Shown: positions 13,729 through 26,973, numbered from the stretch's first letter. The stretch: DNA of 64,000 nt from Davidsoniella eucalypti (GCA_004009845.1 RMBW01000148.1:1-64000), one strand, 5' to 3'. Program-made: numbers and translations. Notes: generated from the letters alone by a model not told the origin.

Positions 13729-15908
13729 ATGCCCCCTACAACAACGACGGCCATGTCAAATTCCCAAGGTGCCACCTGGCCGCTGGAAGACCCAATATTG
13801 CCTGACGACGTAGATGAACAACTGATTTCCGAGCAACAGCCGGAGCAAATAGTGGAAGTAGAAGAAAACGAAGACAATGGAGAAGTAACAGGGCAACCGC
13901 CGTCCGTGGAGCTAAGTTCCTATATGTTACCTATCCCCAGCTACTACAATGGCACTGTTCTAGCTGCTGAACACCTCAGCACCGGTAGTCTTGCGTTTCT
14001 TCCGCCACCCCAATACTTCGGCCAACCCATACAGTTTCATGAGGCACACCCGCCCTATCTCACGCCTAATGCACAGTATAGCTCAAACATATCGTCATCG
14101 TTTAACAGCGCAAGCTTGAACCAGGACCTTTCTGACCCTAGCGTGGCGCCAGATACCGCCTGGCTATCGAATATAGGCGATGGCTCATTGTGGGACGGCA
14201 GCAACGCCGATGACCTAATGGACGTTTCTAATGACACCGAGGGCATTCCCAGCGTGGCCATGTCTGAACCCAACCCCGCCAATGGGCTTGTTATGTCGAG
14301 TCAGTCTCTCCTAGGTCCTGACAACCCAGACTTCTCCACCTTTATGCGCATCTGGAGCCAGCAGAACCACAACCGTAAGCCGGCAGAACGAGACATCATG
14401 AACATGATTTCAGCTATGGCCACTACTTCCTCCATCACATTAAGTATGCTTGATGGCGCAGCTAGCGATATCCAGGGCATCAACTGGGAACAACTCGGAG
14501 TGCGCCGTAAAGATGCCCGGAAGGCACGCGCACTTCTTTACAACAACTATACCAACTGTGGCCGGACATCAGAGCTCAAAGTTAGTCTACCTCTTACTCC
14601 AATCCCCTTGTATATGTCTTGTGAAAAGCTAACTAACACTCAGCCATGTTGTCATAGACGGAATATGAGGACCGAGGAATCCACCGCATGGAACACTTCT
14701 ATCAGTTTCGGTGCAACCACCGGCGCAACGACACGCACCTGTCACATTTCCAGCTGCGCAATATGCTAGCAACACCCTCTCGAGGGCGAATCTTCTACCC
14801 AGACAAGCGCGGTCTGCGCGAAATATCTCCATTTGATCTTGCAGACAAACTTGTCCTAGACACCGGACCACTCACCGAAGCTGCTCTTTCAGCCATAGCA
14901 TCAAGACATGGCGTTATCATTGCCGGTACTTTCAGTGGCGAATACCATCTCCGTAGGGTTGAGTCTGAAAGTGGAAGTTTTTCCCATGGCAACATTACCA
15001 ACGATGCTAGTGGAATCACCAACCATATTCAGGTATACCTATCGCGCACCAATAACCGCCCAGTTGCAGCGTTCTGTTCAAACGACAATAGCTTCCGTGT
15101 TATGGATCTTGAGACTAGAACGTTCACTCTGACCACGCCGTATCCTAGCGCAATGAATTGCTCGGCCGTATCGCCAGACGGCAGGCTCCGCGTTATGGTT
15201 GGTGATAGCAAATCAGTCTTCATTACCAATGCCGAGACGGGTGAAGTGCTTCAACAACTCGAGGGTCACCGTGACTTTGGTTTCTCTTGCGATTGGGCCG
15301 GCGACGGGTGGACAGTAGCCACCGGCTTTCAAGACATGGGCATCAAGATCTGGGATGCACGAAGATGGAAAGACATCAACGGGGTGGCGACGCCGGTCAC
15401 TACCATTCGTACGGAGCTCGCAGGTGCTCGCAGTCTACAGTTCACACCACTAGGCTGTGGGTTGCGGGCATTAGTAGCAGCTGAAGAGGCAGACTTCATC
15501 AACATCATCGAGGGCCGATTATTCAAAAGCAAGCAAACATTCGATGTGTTTGGTGAGATTGGTGGCATCAGCTTTGCTGACGAAGCAAGTGAACTAAGCG
15601 TACTCTGCAGCGATCCATACATAGGTGGAATCTTACAGTTTGACCGGTGTGTGTACGGTACATCTCTGGCTCGATGGGAGCCAGAGAAGCCTATCACAGA
15701 ATTATTCAGCGGCGAGGTTATGCGATCCACGGAGAAATGGCGCAGCAATCGTGTCAAGGCCATGAAGCCGTGTCCGGGATCTGATTGGGGAGACTTGACG
15801 CTAGACGAGACAGAAGAGAGACAGCAACTCCGGGCCCGGGGACGAGCACACAAATCACAAAAGGCGCTACGGGCCATAGACATGGAGTTTGATTGGGAAG
15901 CTTTCTAA
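13729..15908 (+). CDS. WD-repeat protein with disordered N-terminus
   Basis: Exons 13729-14580 and 14658-15908; the 77-nt intron has a GTTAGT donor, a GCTAAC branch site and a CATAG acceptor, and the product is 700 residues. The first 200 or so residues are low-complexity (Thr, Ser, Pro, Asp, Glu). A conserved-looking segment follows (about 270-330: NCGRTSELK joined across the intron to TEYEDRGIHRMEHFYQFR, then PSRGRIFYP), then a beta-propeller with a clear WD unit at 485-521 (LEGH ... IKIWD). The tail is basic and ends in an acidic/aromatic FDWEAF. From memory the layout matches the fungal family typified by the uncharacterised S. pombe WD protein C2A9.03; its function is unknown to me. An alternative start is the ATG at 13753. 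A nearer acceptor at 14643 would put the propeller out of frame, so I prefer 14657. Confidence 0.88.
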
Positions 15909-16981
15909 GTAACATGGCAGGGTGGACATAAAAGCATCTAGCGGCCTATATTATTATACCTATGTGTTTTTGGAGGTTTTTTTTAAAAGGATATGGAGGG
16001 CGTTTTGCATTGTTTTTTTTCGGAGTTCAAATAAGCGGGTTATATATATGTCTTATGAATAGTGATATTCAATTATCGTTAAAGCATTCAAGTTATATAA
16101 ATTCTAGAAACCAACACGATTACAGATCGTGTCTTGTTTTCCTTTTCCAAATGGCATTATCACATGACAGCAAAAGCATTCAAAGTTTAGAGAACAATAA
16201 AGCAGGAAAATGTATTGAAACAAAAGAAAATGCTGTTTACAAGAAACGCCGAAGCATAGAAAAACCAGTATCAAAGACGACAAGACAAAAGAGAGAAACG
16301 CAAACAAAAGACACAACTTCGGACACAAATACTGACAGTATATCACATAGACAGGATATATATATATATATATAGCATTCGGATTCTTTGTTCTACCAAC
16401 AAAGAACAGGCATCACTGGTTCGATTGGAGCACGAGCTGGACACTATGAACAAAGACTCCCAAGCCGGTTCATCTCACCAGAGAGCCGGCCTACAAAATG
16501 GCAGAAAATGGGTATGTATAGGGGGTAGAGAGTGAAGAACAGAAGGTAAGACCTTGAATATACAGACGAAGCTCCTTAGTGGCGATCGCACTGAAGCATC
16601 ACGCCTCACCAGAGCAACGATCATATAATTAGAACCATAATCATTCCAATAGGGTGTCCTCTTCCTCTTCCGGACCTCTTTCCCGGGCTTGTGTGGACTC
16701 GACTTGGAGGGAAGCTGGACTTGAGTCGCAGTTTCTTTTTTCTGGCAATTCTTCGGATGATTCTTTCAGTCCTTGACGATGATATATTCATATGAACGTC
16801 TCGGATTTTGTCTTTTCACAAATGCAGATTTACGTTTTTTATGTTCACAGAAAACGTTAAGCAAGGAGAAACTAGGGAAAATAAAAACACACCAGATCGT
16901 AACGATTAAGAGAAAAGAAAGAATAATAAAAAGGGTTTATAGAAGAGAAGAGAAAAAGAAAAGGACGCATAGTCCAGTTGT
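15909..16981. other. Convergent intergenic region
   Basis: This lies between the 3' ends of two convergent genes. The left part is AT-rich with an AT microsatellite (16356-16374). A small GC-richer patch at about 16400-16510 stays open in one plus frame but has no recognisable product, and I do not call a gene there. The right part is purine-rich on the plus strand, as expected for the 3' UTR of the minus-strand glucanase. Confidence 0.5.
16356..16374. repeat. AT dinucleotide microsatellite
   Basis: Uninterrupted alternating A and T for 19 nt downstream of the WD-repeat gene. Confidence 0.9.
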
Positions 16982-18909
16982 CTAAGACGAACCGAACACG
17001 CTCTTCACGTCGAAGTAAGGCTCGCAGCCGCAAGAGCCGGGGCTCTTCCACATGGCCTCGCCGTAGGTGAAGAAGACAACCTCGTCACCGCAGACCTCAC
17101 GGACCGAGGCCATAGCCTCCTTCTGCTCCGAGACACCAGGGCAGGCGGCGCCGTTGCACGAGCCCTCAGTAGGCCAGCCGCACTCCAGCGAGATGGTAGG
17201 CTTGTTGCAAAGGGCCTTGACGATGTCGATCTGGCCCTTGACGAAGGTGCCGGAGGTAGAGGGGGTAGTCTCGGCGTTGAAGTAAGGGTGAGTCTGGGCA
17301 CCGGCAACATCGATGACGTCGCACAGAACAGCAGAGTTAGCCTGCCAGATATCAACGGTCTCGGCGGTGGAGTAGGGACCGGTGTAACCAGCAGCACCGC
17401 AAGAAGACTTGACGGTGGTGATCAGAGTGGACAGCTGGGAAGCAGTGCACAGGCCAGAGAAGACAGCCTCGTTACCGACAACCAGCATGTCGACCAGGTC
17501 GAAGTTGCCCCACGAGATGATACCCTCAACCTGCTCCTTGACGTCACCGGAATAGCCGCAGCCAGCCTCCTTGACGTAGACACCGATGATCATGCGAATA
17601 CCGTACTCCTTGCAAGCACCACCAACGTTGACGAGAGTGTCGCAGTCAGTAGAGTACAGGCGGACAGTAGTGAAGCCCATGTTCTTGATGTTGGAGATAT
17701 CGGTGTAGACAGCATCCTTGGACTTGCACACACCAGAGTCCTCAGTGTAAGGAGTGTAGGTGATGGCCCAGTGATCGGCCTGCTGGCCCTTGAAGATGGT
17801 GCCAGTCGAGGCAGGCGAGGTAGACGAAGAAGTCTTGGACTCGACGACGGAAGACACGACAGACACGATAGAGGAAACAGCAGAGGAAATAGCAGAGATG
17901 ACGGGAATGGCAACAGCAGTCGTGGAGGTGGCGGGAATGGCAATGGCGGTCGAGGTGACGGGAGCGGTGGTCGAGGTGACGGGAGCGGCAGTCGAAGTAG
18001 CGGGGGCCAGAGTGGTGGTAGAGGTAGTGATGGGACCACCGACGTAGGGGCAGACGGTCACGTACTCCTCAACGACGGCAGTGACAACGACGGCTTCCTT
18101 GGAGTAGACGCCGGGCAGGAAGGTGGTCACGGCAGGGTAGACAATAGTGGTCTCGTTGGCGACGGTGGTGGTGGAAGCACCGATGACGTATGTACCAGGA
18201 GTGGGGCAGACGTAGACGATCTTGGAGACGACGTTGGTCACGACAGCGCCAGTGCCGGTGCCGGTTCCGGTGGGGGTGGCTATTCCGGTGGAGGTGGCGG
18301 TGGCGCTGGAGGTGACGGGCGCACCGGCGGGCACATCGACGGTAACAGTGCAAGGAGTGGGCACCACAGTGGTCACACCACCGTAGGTGTTGGTACCGGG
18401 AGTCAGGACGGCAGTAGTGGCACCGCAAACGGTGACGGCTTCGGTGACGACGATGGTGACAGCCGGGAAGACGTAGACACCGGGAGTAGGGCAGACCTCA
18501 ACGGCCGGGGTGGGCACGATGGGAACAACGGGAACAACGGTGGTGGTCGCGGCAGGCGCGGTGGTGGTAGGCACGTTGTAGATGCCGACGGTCGTCGAGT
18601 TGGCCGAGGGAGCCGGAGTGGCCGAGACAACCGGCGCGGAGGTGTTTGTGTAAGCAAAGGGGGGAGGGAAGTAAACTAGGTGCTATTGTTAGCTTCTCGT
18701 GTCATCATGACGGTCTGAGGTTGCCGGCTTCACTTACGGGTAGGCTCGCCGTACCAGGTGCTGTAGACCGTCGAGCACTCGCACTCCTCCTCGTAGGCCG
18801 AGGCAGAGGCGGGAGCGGCGGCTTTGGCCTGCTCGTGGGCGCGGCGGTGGGCGTTGCTGGCATTGGCGAGGCCGGCCAGGGCGGCAGTGGCGACGAAAGC
18901 AGCCTTCAT
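16982..18909 (-). CDS. btgE: Secreted GH17 cell-wall glucanase (BtgE type)
   Basis: Probable cell-wall beta-1,3-glucan hydrolase or transglycosylase of family GH17. Exon 1 runs 18909-18738 and exon 2 runs 18675-16982, with a 62-nt GTAAGT...TAG intron; the product is 621 residues. Residues 1-20 form a signal peptide (MKAAFVATAALAGLANASNA). A Cys-containing segment with a CSTVYSTWYGEPT motif follows. Then comes a long Thr/Val/Pro-rich region with repeated CPTPG modules (Cys119 and Cys214) and a Ser/Thr linker likely to be O-mannosylated. The GH17 catalytic domain spans about 355-621, with the acid/base Glu in VGNEAVF (E460) and the nucleophile Glu in SLECGWPTEG (E555). Both catalytic residues are present. 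The C-terminus lacks a hydrophobic GPI signal, so it is probably secreted and wall-bound. GC-rich third positions leave the antisense strand open for long stretches. Confidence 0.94.
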
Positions 18910-19603
18910 GGTGGTTGGATTGTCTGTTGATTATATTATATAAGGGTAAAAAGAAGTCGTTAATATGCAGATGGAGGATGTAGGGAAAACGGCAAAGTAA
19001 CAGCAACAAAATCAGACGTTGACGATAAAGAATGCCCGCTGAAAGAGTGGAAGCGGTGGTGAAGCAGAAGCAAAGAAGATTTCCTTTTTGCGTGCTATAG
19101 ACGAGCAAGAAGAAAAGAGAGAAATAAAAGGGACCAGAAAAAAAGAACGACAGATGAGACTTATAAGAAAAGAAGCCCGAGAGTCCAAAACCTACAAAAT
19201 AAAACAAGAGCGATATCAAAGACCCCAAGAGCATGAATTGGGGGGGGGGTGGCCAACTAGAAAAGGATATGCTGAATATTCCTCATATTGTCTGGGGTGT
19301 GGAACTAGACAATCTAGCAGGGTATACTCTGCAAAGAATAGCAGACTAATACTGCAAAAGAAGCGTCTAGACATACTAGAGTAGGCTATCAACTTGGCCA
19401 ATGCTTACACGCCCTCCAGAAAATAAAGAATAAAATAAGATACATGGATAGTTCATGCCATCCCCTGACTTGATATCATAGCAGACCAAGTCCTTTCTTT
19501 TCAGCACCACAACGGCCTGTGATTGACTTGCTGGATACATTACACTGAAGTCGATTAGCCTTGAACAAAGGCAGAAAGAAAAGAAAGAAGGAAAAGATAG
19601 AAA

Positions 19604-19635
<32 letters not shown>

Positions 19636-19920
19636 AGATAGAACAATGGAAAAACAAAGGGCTCCTCGTGGAAGCTTTTACCACCATCTATCCTGCCATA
19701 TTTAGTAGTGCTAAGATACAGCAATTCCGAGGTGTTCTCTCACAGTCTCGAGCTTCTCGTGATCTTTGACTTGCTTCTTCTTCATATGAGTCTGCGTGTT
19801 TGTTTTTTTTTTCTATATTACATATCTGCTCTTCCTCTAGACGCGAGTGCCTAAAATCATGAAGGGTCCTGGAGCTAACTAAGCCTTCTGATCCCTTTTT
19901 GCGTTCCATTTTATTAGTGT
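18910..19920 (-). promoter_or_regulatory. Promoter/leader of the GH17 gene
   Basis: Purine-rich on the plus strand, hence T/C-rich on the transcribed strand of the minus gene, especially 19080-19215 and 19560-19640. It holds a 10-nt G run at 19240-19249 and an A4-5T repeat at 19601-19636. No binding site is assigned with confidence, and the transcription start cannot be fixed from sequence alone. Confidence 0.4.
19601..19636. repeat. A-rich AAAAAT-type microsatellite
   Basis: Runs of four to five A separated by single T, repeated about six times and ending in a short poly-A stretch. Confidence 0.85.
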
Positions 19921-22900
19921 ACTCATGTACTTGGTCAACTTGTCTCCATCTGTGATGTCACATTGTCAACCTTGGCCCGGGTCAGTCAGTAGCCACTCAC
20001 AACTCTATTATCCCTTCATGTCTTTTCTTTTGATTCAATCTTGTTCTTGTCTCTTCTCTCCCTTAGTCTCATATCGCCCTCCTCGAAAAAGACCCAATCC
20101 AATTTCTCGCCTTCTCTCTGATCAATTTCACTTTTACTTTAAGCCCTCTCGGGTTGCATGTAATCTACTTTTTTTGGTGGGAAAAAGGCCTTGGTATTTC
20201 TCTTGCTTATCGGTGTCGTATATTACAACATCAACGAAATTGAGCCATACTAAACCTGTGTAATGCTACAAAATTTACTCTTCTGGCTTCTATCAACTGA
20301 CCCTCTCCCCCCCTATTCGATCGTATTCCAATAGCCTAGCCTAGTCTAAGCGATGCACTACTTCAAGTCCTCACAGCTGTGTGAAAGTCGGTGTGAAACT
20401 ACATCCGAGCTTTTATTTTACTTTTACTCGGGATTTTCCTCCTCTCTTGTCTTGCCTGCCATCTCGTGCGTAACCCTACTGTATACTTAACCCTACGTTC
20501 TTGCATGAATTTAGCATCATAATCCCATCTTGCCTTTTCATGTCAATTGTTTCTACTTTTCGTTCTTACTCATGCTTAAATTGTTTATCCAAGTTATAAA
20601 CCACTATTTTCAAATTGAGAGCATACAACCTATTTCTAGCTAGAGCCACCAGTTCGTAAAGCCCAGAACCTGCCAACTACCACCAAGCCAACTTCTTTCT
20701 CTATCAAGACTAGGCTTCTGGCTCTGACATCTTCTGTGTTGATCAACCGATATTCAGCAGGCAGATCTGGTCTAGATTTGAAAGCTACATATACAGCATC
20801 TACAAGGGGCTGTTGCCGCCGACTCGTTTGCTGCCAAGTCTTATCGACTGCTCTCGACTCAACTCCTAGTCTTGGTTTCCCTTAGCTATTGCTACCAAGA
20901 AGCCCTAGCACACGAATCAGGAACGTTTATAACGAAAGTTAAGGCCAATAACTCGATGCTTTGTATACATGTAGTTCCTTATCCTGCTCTCCTGTAGAAA
21001 TCGAACTTGGGTTCATCTCATACTACCAAAAAGACGACCGGCCGGCTGACCCATAGCCGTAATCTCCTGATCTAGCCAACCCAGGCGAAATCTAATACTC
21101 TCCGCATTAAAGAAAGAACGCACAATTAACGGGGGGGAGGAACAAGGAACTAAGCCTAACCCAAGCCATTTCTCTTTTGTATATTTTTCATACTATGTTC
21201 TCGCCAACTCTGCGAGCTTAAGGGGAGCCAGACCTGTTCATGATCACCCTGTCCAACAGACAGAGCCTTGTTTATAAACTAGGGAGCAAGTCAACAAGGA
21301 AGGGGACATACGATAAGATTTACATGTTACGTTGAAAAGCCAAGTGAAGTACTAGCAGCAGTGGCATCATGTATGACCATAACAAGCAGGACAATAAACC
21401 CGCGTAGTATCTTGCCGTACAGCCTATCTACCCGGGGAGAGAATACGAGGATACCAGTGTATATTTGGTGTCCATGCAAATAAAAGCAGCTGTACGTGTA
21501 GGAGTCACGAGACTAAGGGAAAGCAAAGCCAAGCCAAGACCCGATATTATGAATAAAGCTATCAGCAAGGTGATAGATACAAAACAATATGCTTGTATTA
21601 GTCGGTCTGACTTTCAGCTTCTATTATACGAGGCGTCGTAAGAAAAATAAAACAAAGATGATAGTTATGTAAACAATGGCAACAATGATAAACAAAAGAA
21701 TCTCAAAAGTACCGCATATTAAGTCAACAGAGCAAATACCATTTTCCTCTTTTCTTTCTTTTTTTTCGGGTATAAAATAAAACAAAACCCTTCCATGGAG
21801 AAGCCTAAATAATCCTTGACCGCAGGCACTTGCTATTGGTTTTTTTTCTTGTCGATCCCTCTTTTACAGAGTTGCACCAAGATGATAAAGGAATAGCGGA
21901 AGAGAATAATAAAACAATATTAATTTTTTTTTTTTTAAAAAGGGCCTTGACTTGAAATAACTGATTTGTCTATTCTTTGTCTAGAACTTTCAAGAACAAT
22001 GTATTTTCCATGACCAAAATAAGATCAGCAAACCACTCAGAGAGATTTGACATGATATGTACAACAAAAAGACTGTTACTAGTTTAAACATGGTTGGCTG
22101 GCTGAGCTCGATCTTCAGGCCGTTTAGATTTTATTGTTTTTTTTTCTGCTTTGCCTTTGGTTCCGTAAAGCTTTGACCTCTTCTACTTCACCTTGTTTTC
22201 TTTTCTTGCTCAAGTCAAAGATTGTATAATTCTATGTGCCATTTTTGGGGGGGCTTCACAATACAACATTGTCCAGAATCGTTCATTGTTCCCTGTGATG
22301 TCAGTGGCTCGTCTTGTCCTGCTGTATCTTCTCTCTTACTCTTTAGATAAGAAAAGTCTATCTCACAGACTCTTATTTCATTACACAGGTAATAAGAATC
22401 TAATTAATCCATGATTGTAAATCCCCCTCTTCCATTTCTCAATAGACGGAGGCTTCCTTTCTTACGGGGCCTTCTAGCTAGCTTATTATAGCCACGCCTC
22501 CTCCTTTACCTTCCTCTTAAATGTCTCTTGATTCCTGCTAAATGTTCGTTCCTGCAGCCAAGCTCCTACACTAAGAAAGCTAAGCCGCTTTAGGTGGTAG
22601 CCAGAAACAGCAACACAACGTCTAATCAAACTCACGCTCGCTTTTAGTCTGGACGTATCAAACCCTAAACAACCCTTCTGAAATATAACTATATCAAAGC
22701 AAGAGGCCAAGAAAGCCCAAATCTCGGCAACAGTCAGGAGGTTGCAACCGTGATAGAAGATACATAACAAGTAATAGCACCGCTCCAAGTCCTCGCAACA
22801 GTTCGAAAGGAGATCAAAGCAAATGTGTGGAGGAGGCTGTGTTGTAACTATACGTATATTCTATGTGATAATCCAGTAGCAAGCAATACTTAGACAAGGC

Positions 22901-24860
22901 CTAGTTTAAATAACTTACAGTAGCTTGCTAATAGTAAGCTTGAAAGCCAAAATGAAGCAAACAAAGTTGGTTATTTTATTAATTCATTTTTATTAAGGTG
23001 GAAACTCGAGCTATGTAGCACCTTGGTATCCTAAGATACACAGCCCTGAACTAATGCTGAAGGTGTTGAGATACAGAACATTTGCTTGTTATATGCTATT
23101 CCCTCCTTGTATTGTGAACACTCTTAGAACAGTGTGGTCACTACCATAAGCAACAAAGTTAGTTAGTTGCTTTACAAGACGATAGCTTGGACTGGCCAGT
23201 CTAGAAGAAAAGATACCGACCAACAAGTATTTATTTACTTTTATTTATCTACAAGTACATTCTGCATATTCCCCGGGCAATATGCAGAAAGCAGGAGTCT
23301 AAATAAATCAAAGTCAAACTCGCATGCAGAATCTTGTTTTGTTTTGTTGTCTCTTTTTAAGCTCGATTTTTTATTCTTCCATTTTTCATGTGTCCTTCTG
23401 TTACTTTTCATGTGTCAAATCATGACAAAGAAAGGCAGAAAATAGCATGATTTTAACAAGCAAAAAACAAACCCAGGAGGGCTTCTCATTCTCGTACACA
23501 AGAGGGCGGTAACAAATCCGTGGAAAATCAATGAATAATCATACTTAAAACCCCCCTTTTTAAACGATTTTTGTTTGTTTCCGTCCTCTACGGCACAGCT
23601 GAAGATCACCTCTTCCATGTTTTCTTTACTTGGACTTATTCGAGAATGAGCTTTCCGTATTACTATAGTTTGCATTGGTATAATATCATCGGCTTTACTC
23701 TCTGTTGACATTGTAAATCGGGTTTGGAAAGCCTCCGACATGATAGACACGTGATGAGAGGAACAAGGAGCTAGTATAGAAGAGAACAGAGAAGAATCAC
23801 GATGTTATTCAAGCTTTCTTTCCCTGCTCAAAACAAAGTCTAGACCGTTATTGAAAAAAAAAAATAAGGCGCCGGAATTCAACCTCCTGTAATGCTAAAA
23901 TAGCACAATGCTAGCCTGATAAAGTTATCAAAACAGAGGGTAAGGAAAGCCTGAAGTCTCATGCAGATGCCTCAAGGTAACCACAAACCTTGTTCTCTGT
24001 GTCCTTTCTTTCTTCTGTGCTGTGCTGTCCGCCCCTGCGTTGATATTGCCGGGGAGAAGAACCTCAGGGAATACTAGAGACAATCTTCTGCTGTTTTTGG
24101 TACTATGGCACTATGGCCGGGCTCTACTCATCCAAAAAATAATCTTCATATGCGCTATCGACAGATCTTGGAGTAGACCAGCCATTTTCCAGTTGGCGAG
24201 TCATCTTCTGCTTGACTGAGTTCTACTATGTGCTTGTCTTTATATGGTAATATTAGATATGAACAAGAAGGGGGGCTTGGTTTAGTGTTACTATGCTTCC
24301 TTTTAAAGGATGATTTCCCGAGTTGCTACTCAGATCTTACCTGAACGAGACTCACAATCAGGAATTTGACAGTTTTTTGCTGTTCTATTATCTTGATCCA
24401 TTGTCAGTTACAGAGTTCACCAATCATCCTATCTGGCCCGTATAGCACTGAGGACCGAGAACAGTGGTTTCCTTTGGAAAAGTCTAGGCCTTTTAGCCCC
24501 ATCATGGTCATCGTATATTTTCTGCCTCCTTGCTTGTTTGTTCTTCTTATTGCGGATGAAGTTGGATCATTACTTACATCTCCCTTCCGGCAGTCTCAGA
24601 AAAGGTTGGTATATACATAAGTTATCGATAACCAAATGAGGAGGCTGTGAACTTGTTCTTCATGCTGCCTGTCAAATTTCTGACACAATTCTTTTTTTTT
24701 GTATTTTTCTCTCTTTCCTAGATTTGTCCCTTATTGTATGACATGGGATCTGATTAAGACAGACGATGTTATTGTTGTTAGATGTCATCACTAAATAATC
24801 ATATAATACTATGACATATATCATCATATCACTTTCGAGATGAGCTGTTATTGATTCAAG
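19921..24860. other. Gene-poor intergenic DNA
   Basis: No supported gene. The stretch at about 19925-20480 is strongly T/C-rich on the plus strand, like the leaders of the plus-strand genes here, but no coding sequence follows it. The rest is AT-rich with short open frames of at most about 110 codons and no family signature. Homopolymer G/C runs of 7 nt occur at 20307-20313, 21131-21137 and near 22247. Confidence 0.5.
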
Positions 24861-25497
24861 TATGCAACTATATCTAGATGCTGAATCAGTACCAGTATTA
24901 CTCAGGACTCTACTCAGAAGGAGGGATCAAGTACACCAATTGCATCCACTACCGAACTCACCAGCACTCACACACTATCTCAGAAACTCAAAAACAGTGC
25001 TGAGGCTCAACAAAACGAATAGTCTTATGGACGTTCCAGTCGTGTCATACGATTACTCGGACAAGGCTTTATTTCGAGGTCAGCGATGAGTCGCTTCTGG
25101 CATTAGGTGACGCCCTCACCTTTGATAAGGCCATGGCAAGGCTCATGCTCAAGAGCATGAAAGACAGGCTCAAGAAGCTATTGCAGCCTCCGTGGCTTCT
25201 TTCTACTGGCCCAAGGTGCTGGGTCTATTCCTATGCCATCTGCAGAGCCTATCTCGGAGACAAGATTTCTCATCGCACCTCAGGTGTTTTAACCAACCAC
25301 CTCGTTCGGAGGTTCCAAATACCCATATTCCATTAATGTGCCTGATCTGCCGCAATCATCAACCAGGCCCCCTCTACCAACTGCTCCAGTGTGACACGTC
25401 GTCCGCCAAAGAAGAAAAGCACCTAGCCATCACCTTCCTTCTCTAATCCCACTTCGTTCTCGGAGGCTCCTCATCTCCACCAAGCGAAGCCACTATT
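24861..25497 (+). pseudogene. Decayed coding remnant, truncated by gap
   Basis: GC content rises sharply compared with both flanks, and protein-like sequence appears in pieces in different plus frames separated by stops. A Ser/Thr-rich 45-codon piece begins at 24885 and ends in TAG at 25020. A charged Gln/Glu/Ala stretch (AHAQEHERQAQEAIAASVASF) begins near 25143. A Pro/Ser-rich stretch (IPMPSAEPISETRFLIAPQVF, then a stop) begins near 25225, and an RRPPKKKST piece lies near 25400. The run of N then cuts it off. I infer either a gene broken by frameshifts and stops or a multi-exon gene whose remainder lies in the gap. The family is not recognised. Confidence 0.35.
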
Positions 25498-25758
25498 NNN
25501 NNNNNNNNNNNNNNNNNNNNNNNNNNNNNNNNNNNNNNNNNNNNNNNNNNNNNNNNNNNNNNNNNNNNNNNNNNNNNNNNNNNNNNNNNNNNNNNNNNNN
25601 NNNNNNNNNNNNNNNNNNNNNNNNNNNNNNNNNNNNNNNNNNNNNNNNNNNNNNNNNNNNNNNNNNNNNNNNNNNNNNNNNNNNNNNNNNNNNNNNNNNN
25701 NNNNNNNNNNNNNNNNNNNNNNNNNNNNNNNNNNNNNNNNNNNNNNNNNNNNNNNNNN
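25498..25758. other. Assembly gap (run of N)
   Basis: 261 undetermined bases. Any open frame crossing it is an artefact. The true gap size may differ. Confidence 0.99.
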
Positions 25759-26973
25759 ATTAGGGAGCCAACCATTCATTATAGGTTAACAAGATAACAA
25801 AATTTGGGTTGAGCTGAAGAATGAGAGGGTTCAATATGGTGTGTGGCATTAATCTCGTACTTTTTATTTTTATATTTTAGAATTGCCTTGGTTACTCTCA
25901 TCCAATGTTTGTCTACTTAGATCTCTACTGAGCTGCTACCTAAAATACAACTAGAAGGGCCAAGATGAAAAAAAAAAAAAGTTAATTTTGAAAAGCGAGG
26001 CGCCAGCGTTTCATGTGGCTGGCCAGTGCTCTGTTCTTTCGGATTTGCTTTCACGGCTTTGCTACCACAACTAAAGCTATCAGTCCACACCTTGTCTTTT
26101 GCCTGAATTACTGAAGTAATAATAATAGAAGCATACAGGGGTCTTTGACCCAAGTTTGCTTGCTTAATTTTCCTAGAAGCATAGTAAGGATGGGGGTTGA
26201 GATCGCTTGAAGGATAGCCACCCTGTTATGGGCTTTTATGGGAGAAGGAGAAAGACGAAGGATGGAAGAAGAGAGAGAAGGAGGCGGGGGGAGGCGCCTG
26301 ATTTAGAAGTGACTTGCTTTGCTTGTGCCTCCCTGCAATCTCCAGCCAGAACGAACGAACAAGAAAAGAAAGAGGATAAGAAGAGGTAGAACAATGAACA
26401 ATGAGTGGCTGGTCTTTGTGGGAGCTCGGTAAAAAGGCAGCCTGTGTGCCCGATTACTAAGTGATGATTGATGTCCTCGATTGTTTTGTTATTTTTCTTG
26501 ATTATCATGAGACAGGTTTGAGTTTTGTGTCTACTAACCCTGAAAATAATAGACTTGATGATTGACTGTGTTAGAATTGTTTGAGAACTTGTCGATTTCT
26601 TGTATACGAATGTCAGGTTAACCCTTATTTATCTTGGTATTACAAAAGATCGACCGGTGACTTCTCGGAATCGGATTTCTTCTGGCTGAAGGTGACACAT
26701 GGATCTTTCCGTGCTTCGGGAAGTTGCCATTCCCAAGTCTAACTTCGGATGGCAGCACCGAGTTCTTCCCGCATACTTATGTAGACAAGAGATATAAATA
26801 GATAATCACGATATATGTATTTCATATGATTGGATGTTCAAAAGTAGATTGTCATCATTCGTGGCGTGTGGTATATGTAACAAAAACAATATGCAATCGC
26901 GACATGTTGGACACTTGATCGATCTAATATGTACTGATCATAGTAGAGATGATAGCTGTAGTTTTATGAATGA
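25759..26973. other. Intergenic, downstream of Sec10
   Basis: No gene seen. It is AT-rich with a 14-nt A run near 25969-25981 and a purine-rich patch at 26230-26390. The segment at 26640-26785 is GC-richer and could belong to the 3' UTR of the minus-strand Sec10 gene, which ends at 26974. Confidence 0.5.

Noticed and set aside
14644..14769. Alternative acceptor at 14643 giving a short WD-gene product
   Set aside because: That frame ends at 14769 and loses the WD propeller. The acceptor at 14657 restores a long conserved frame and lies a better distance from the GCTAAC branch site.
17288..18679. 463-codon plus-strand frame antisense to the GH17 gene
   Set aside because: It is a Gly/Asp-rich shadow created by the GC-rich third codon positions and Thr/Val/Pro-rich repeats of the real minus-strand gene. 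It has no family signature.
25443..25779. Minus-strand frames spanning the N run
   Set aside because: They are open only because the gap has no sequence; they are artefacts.
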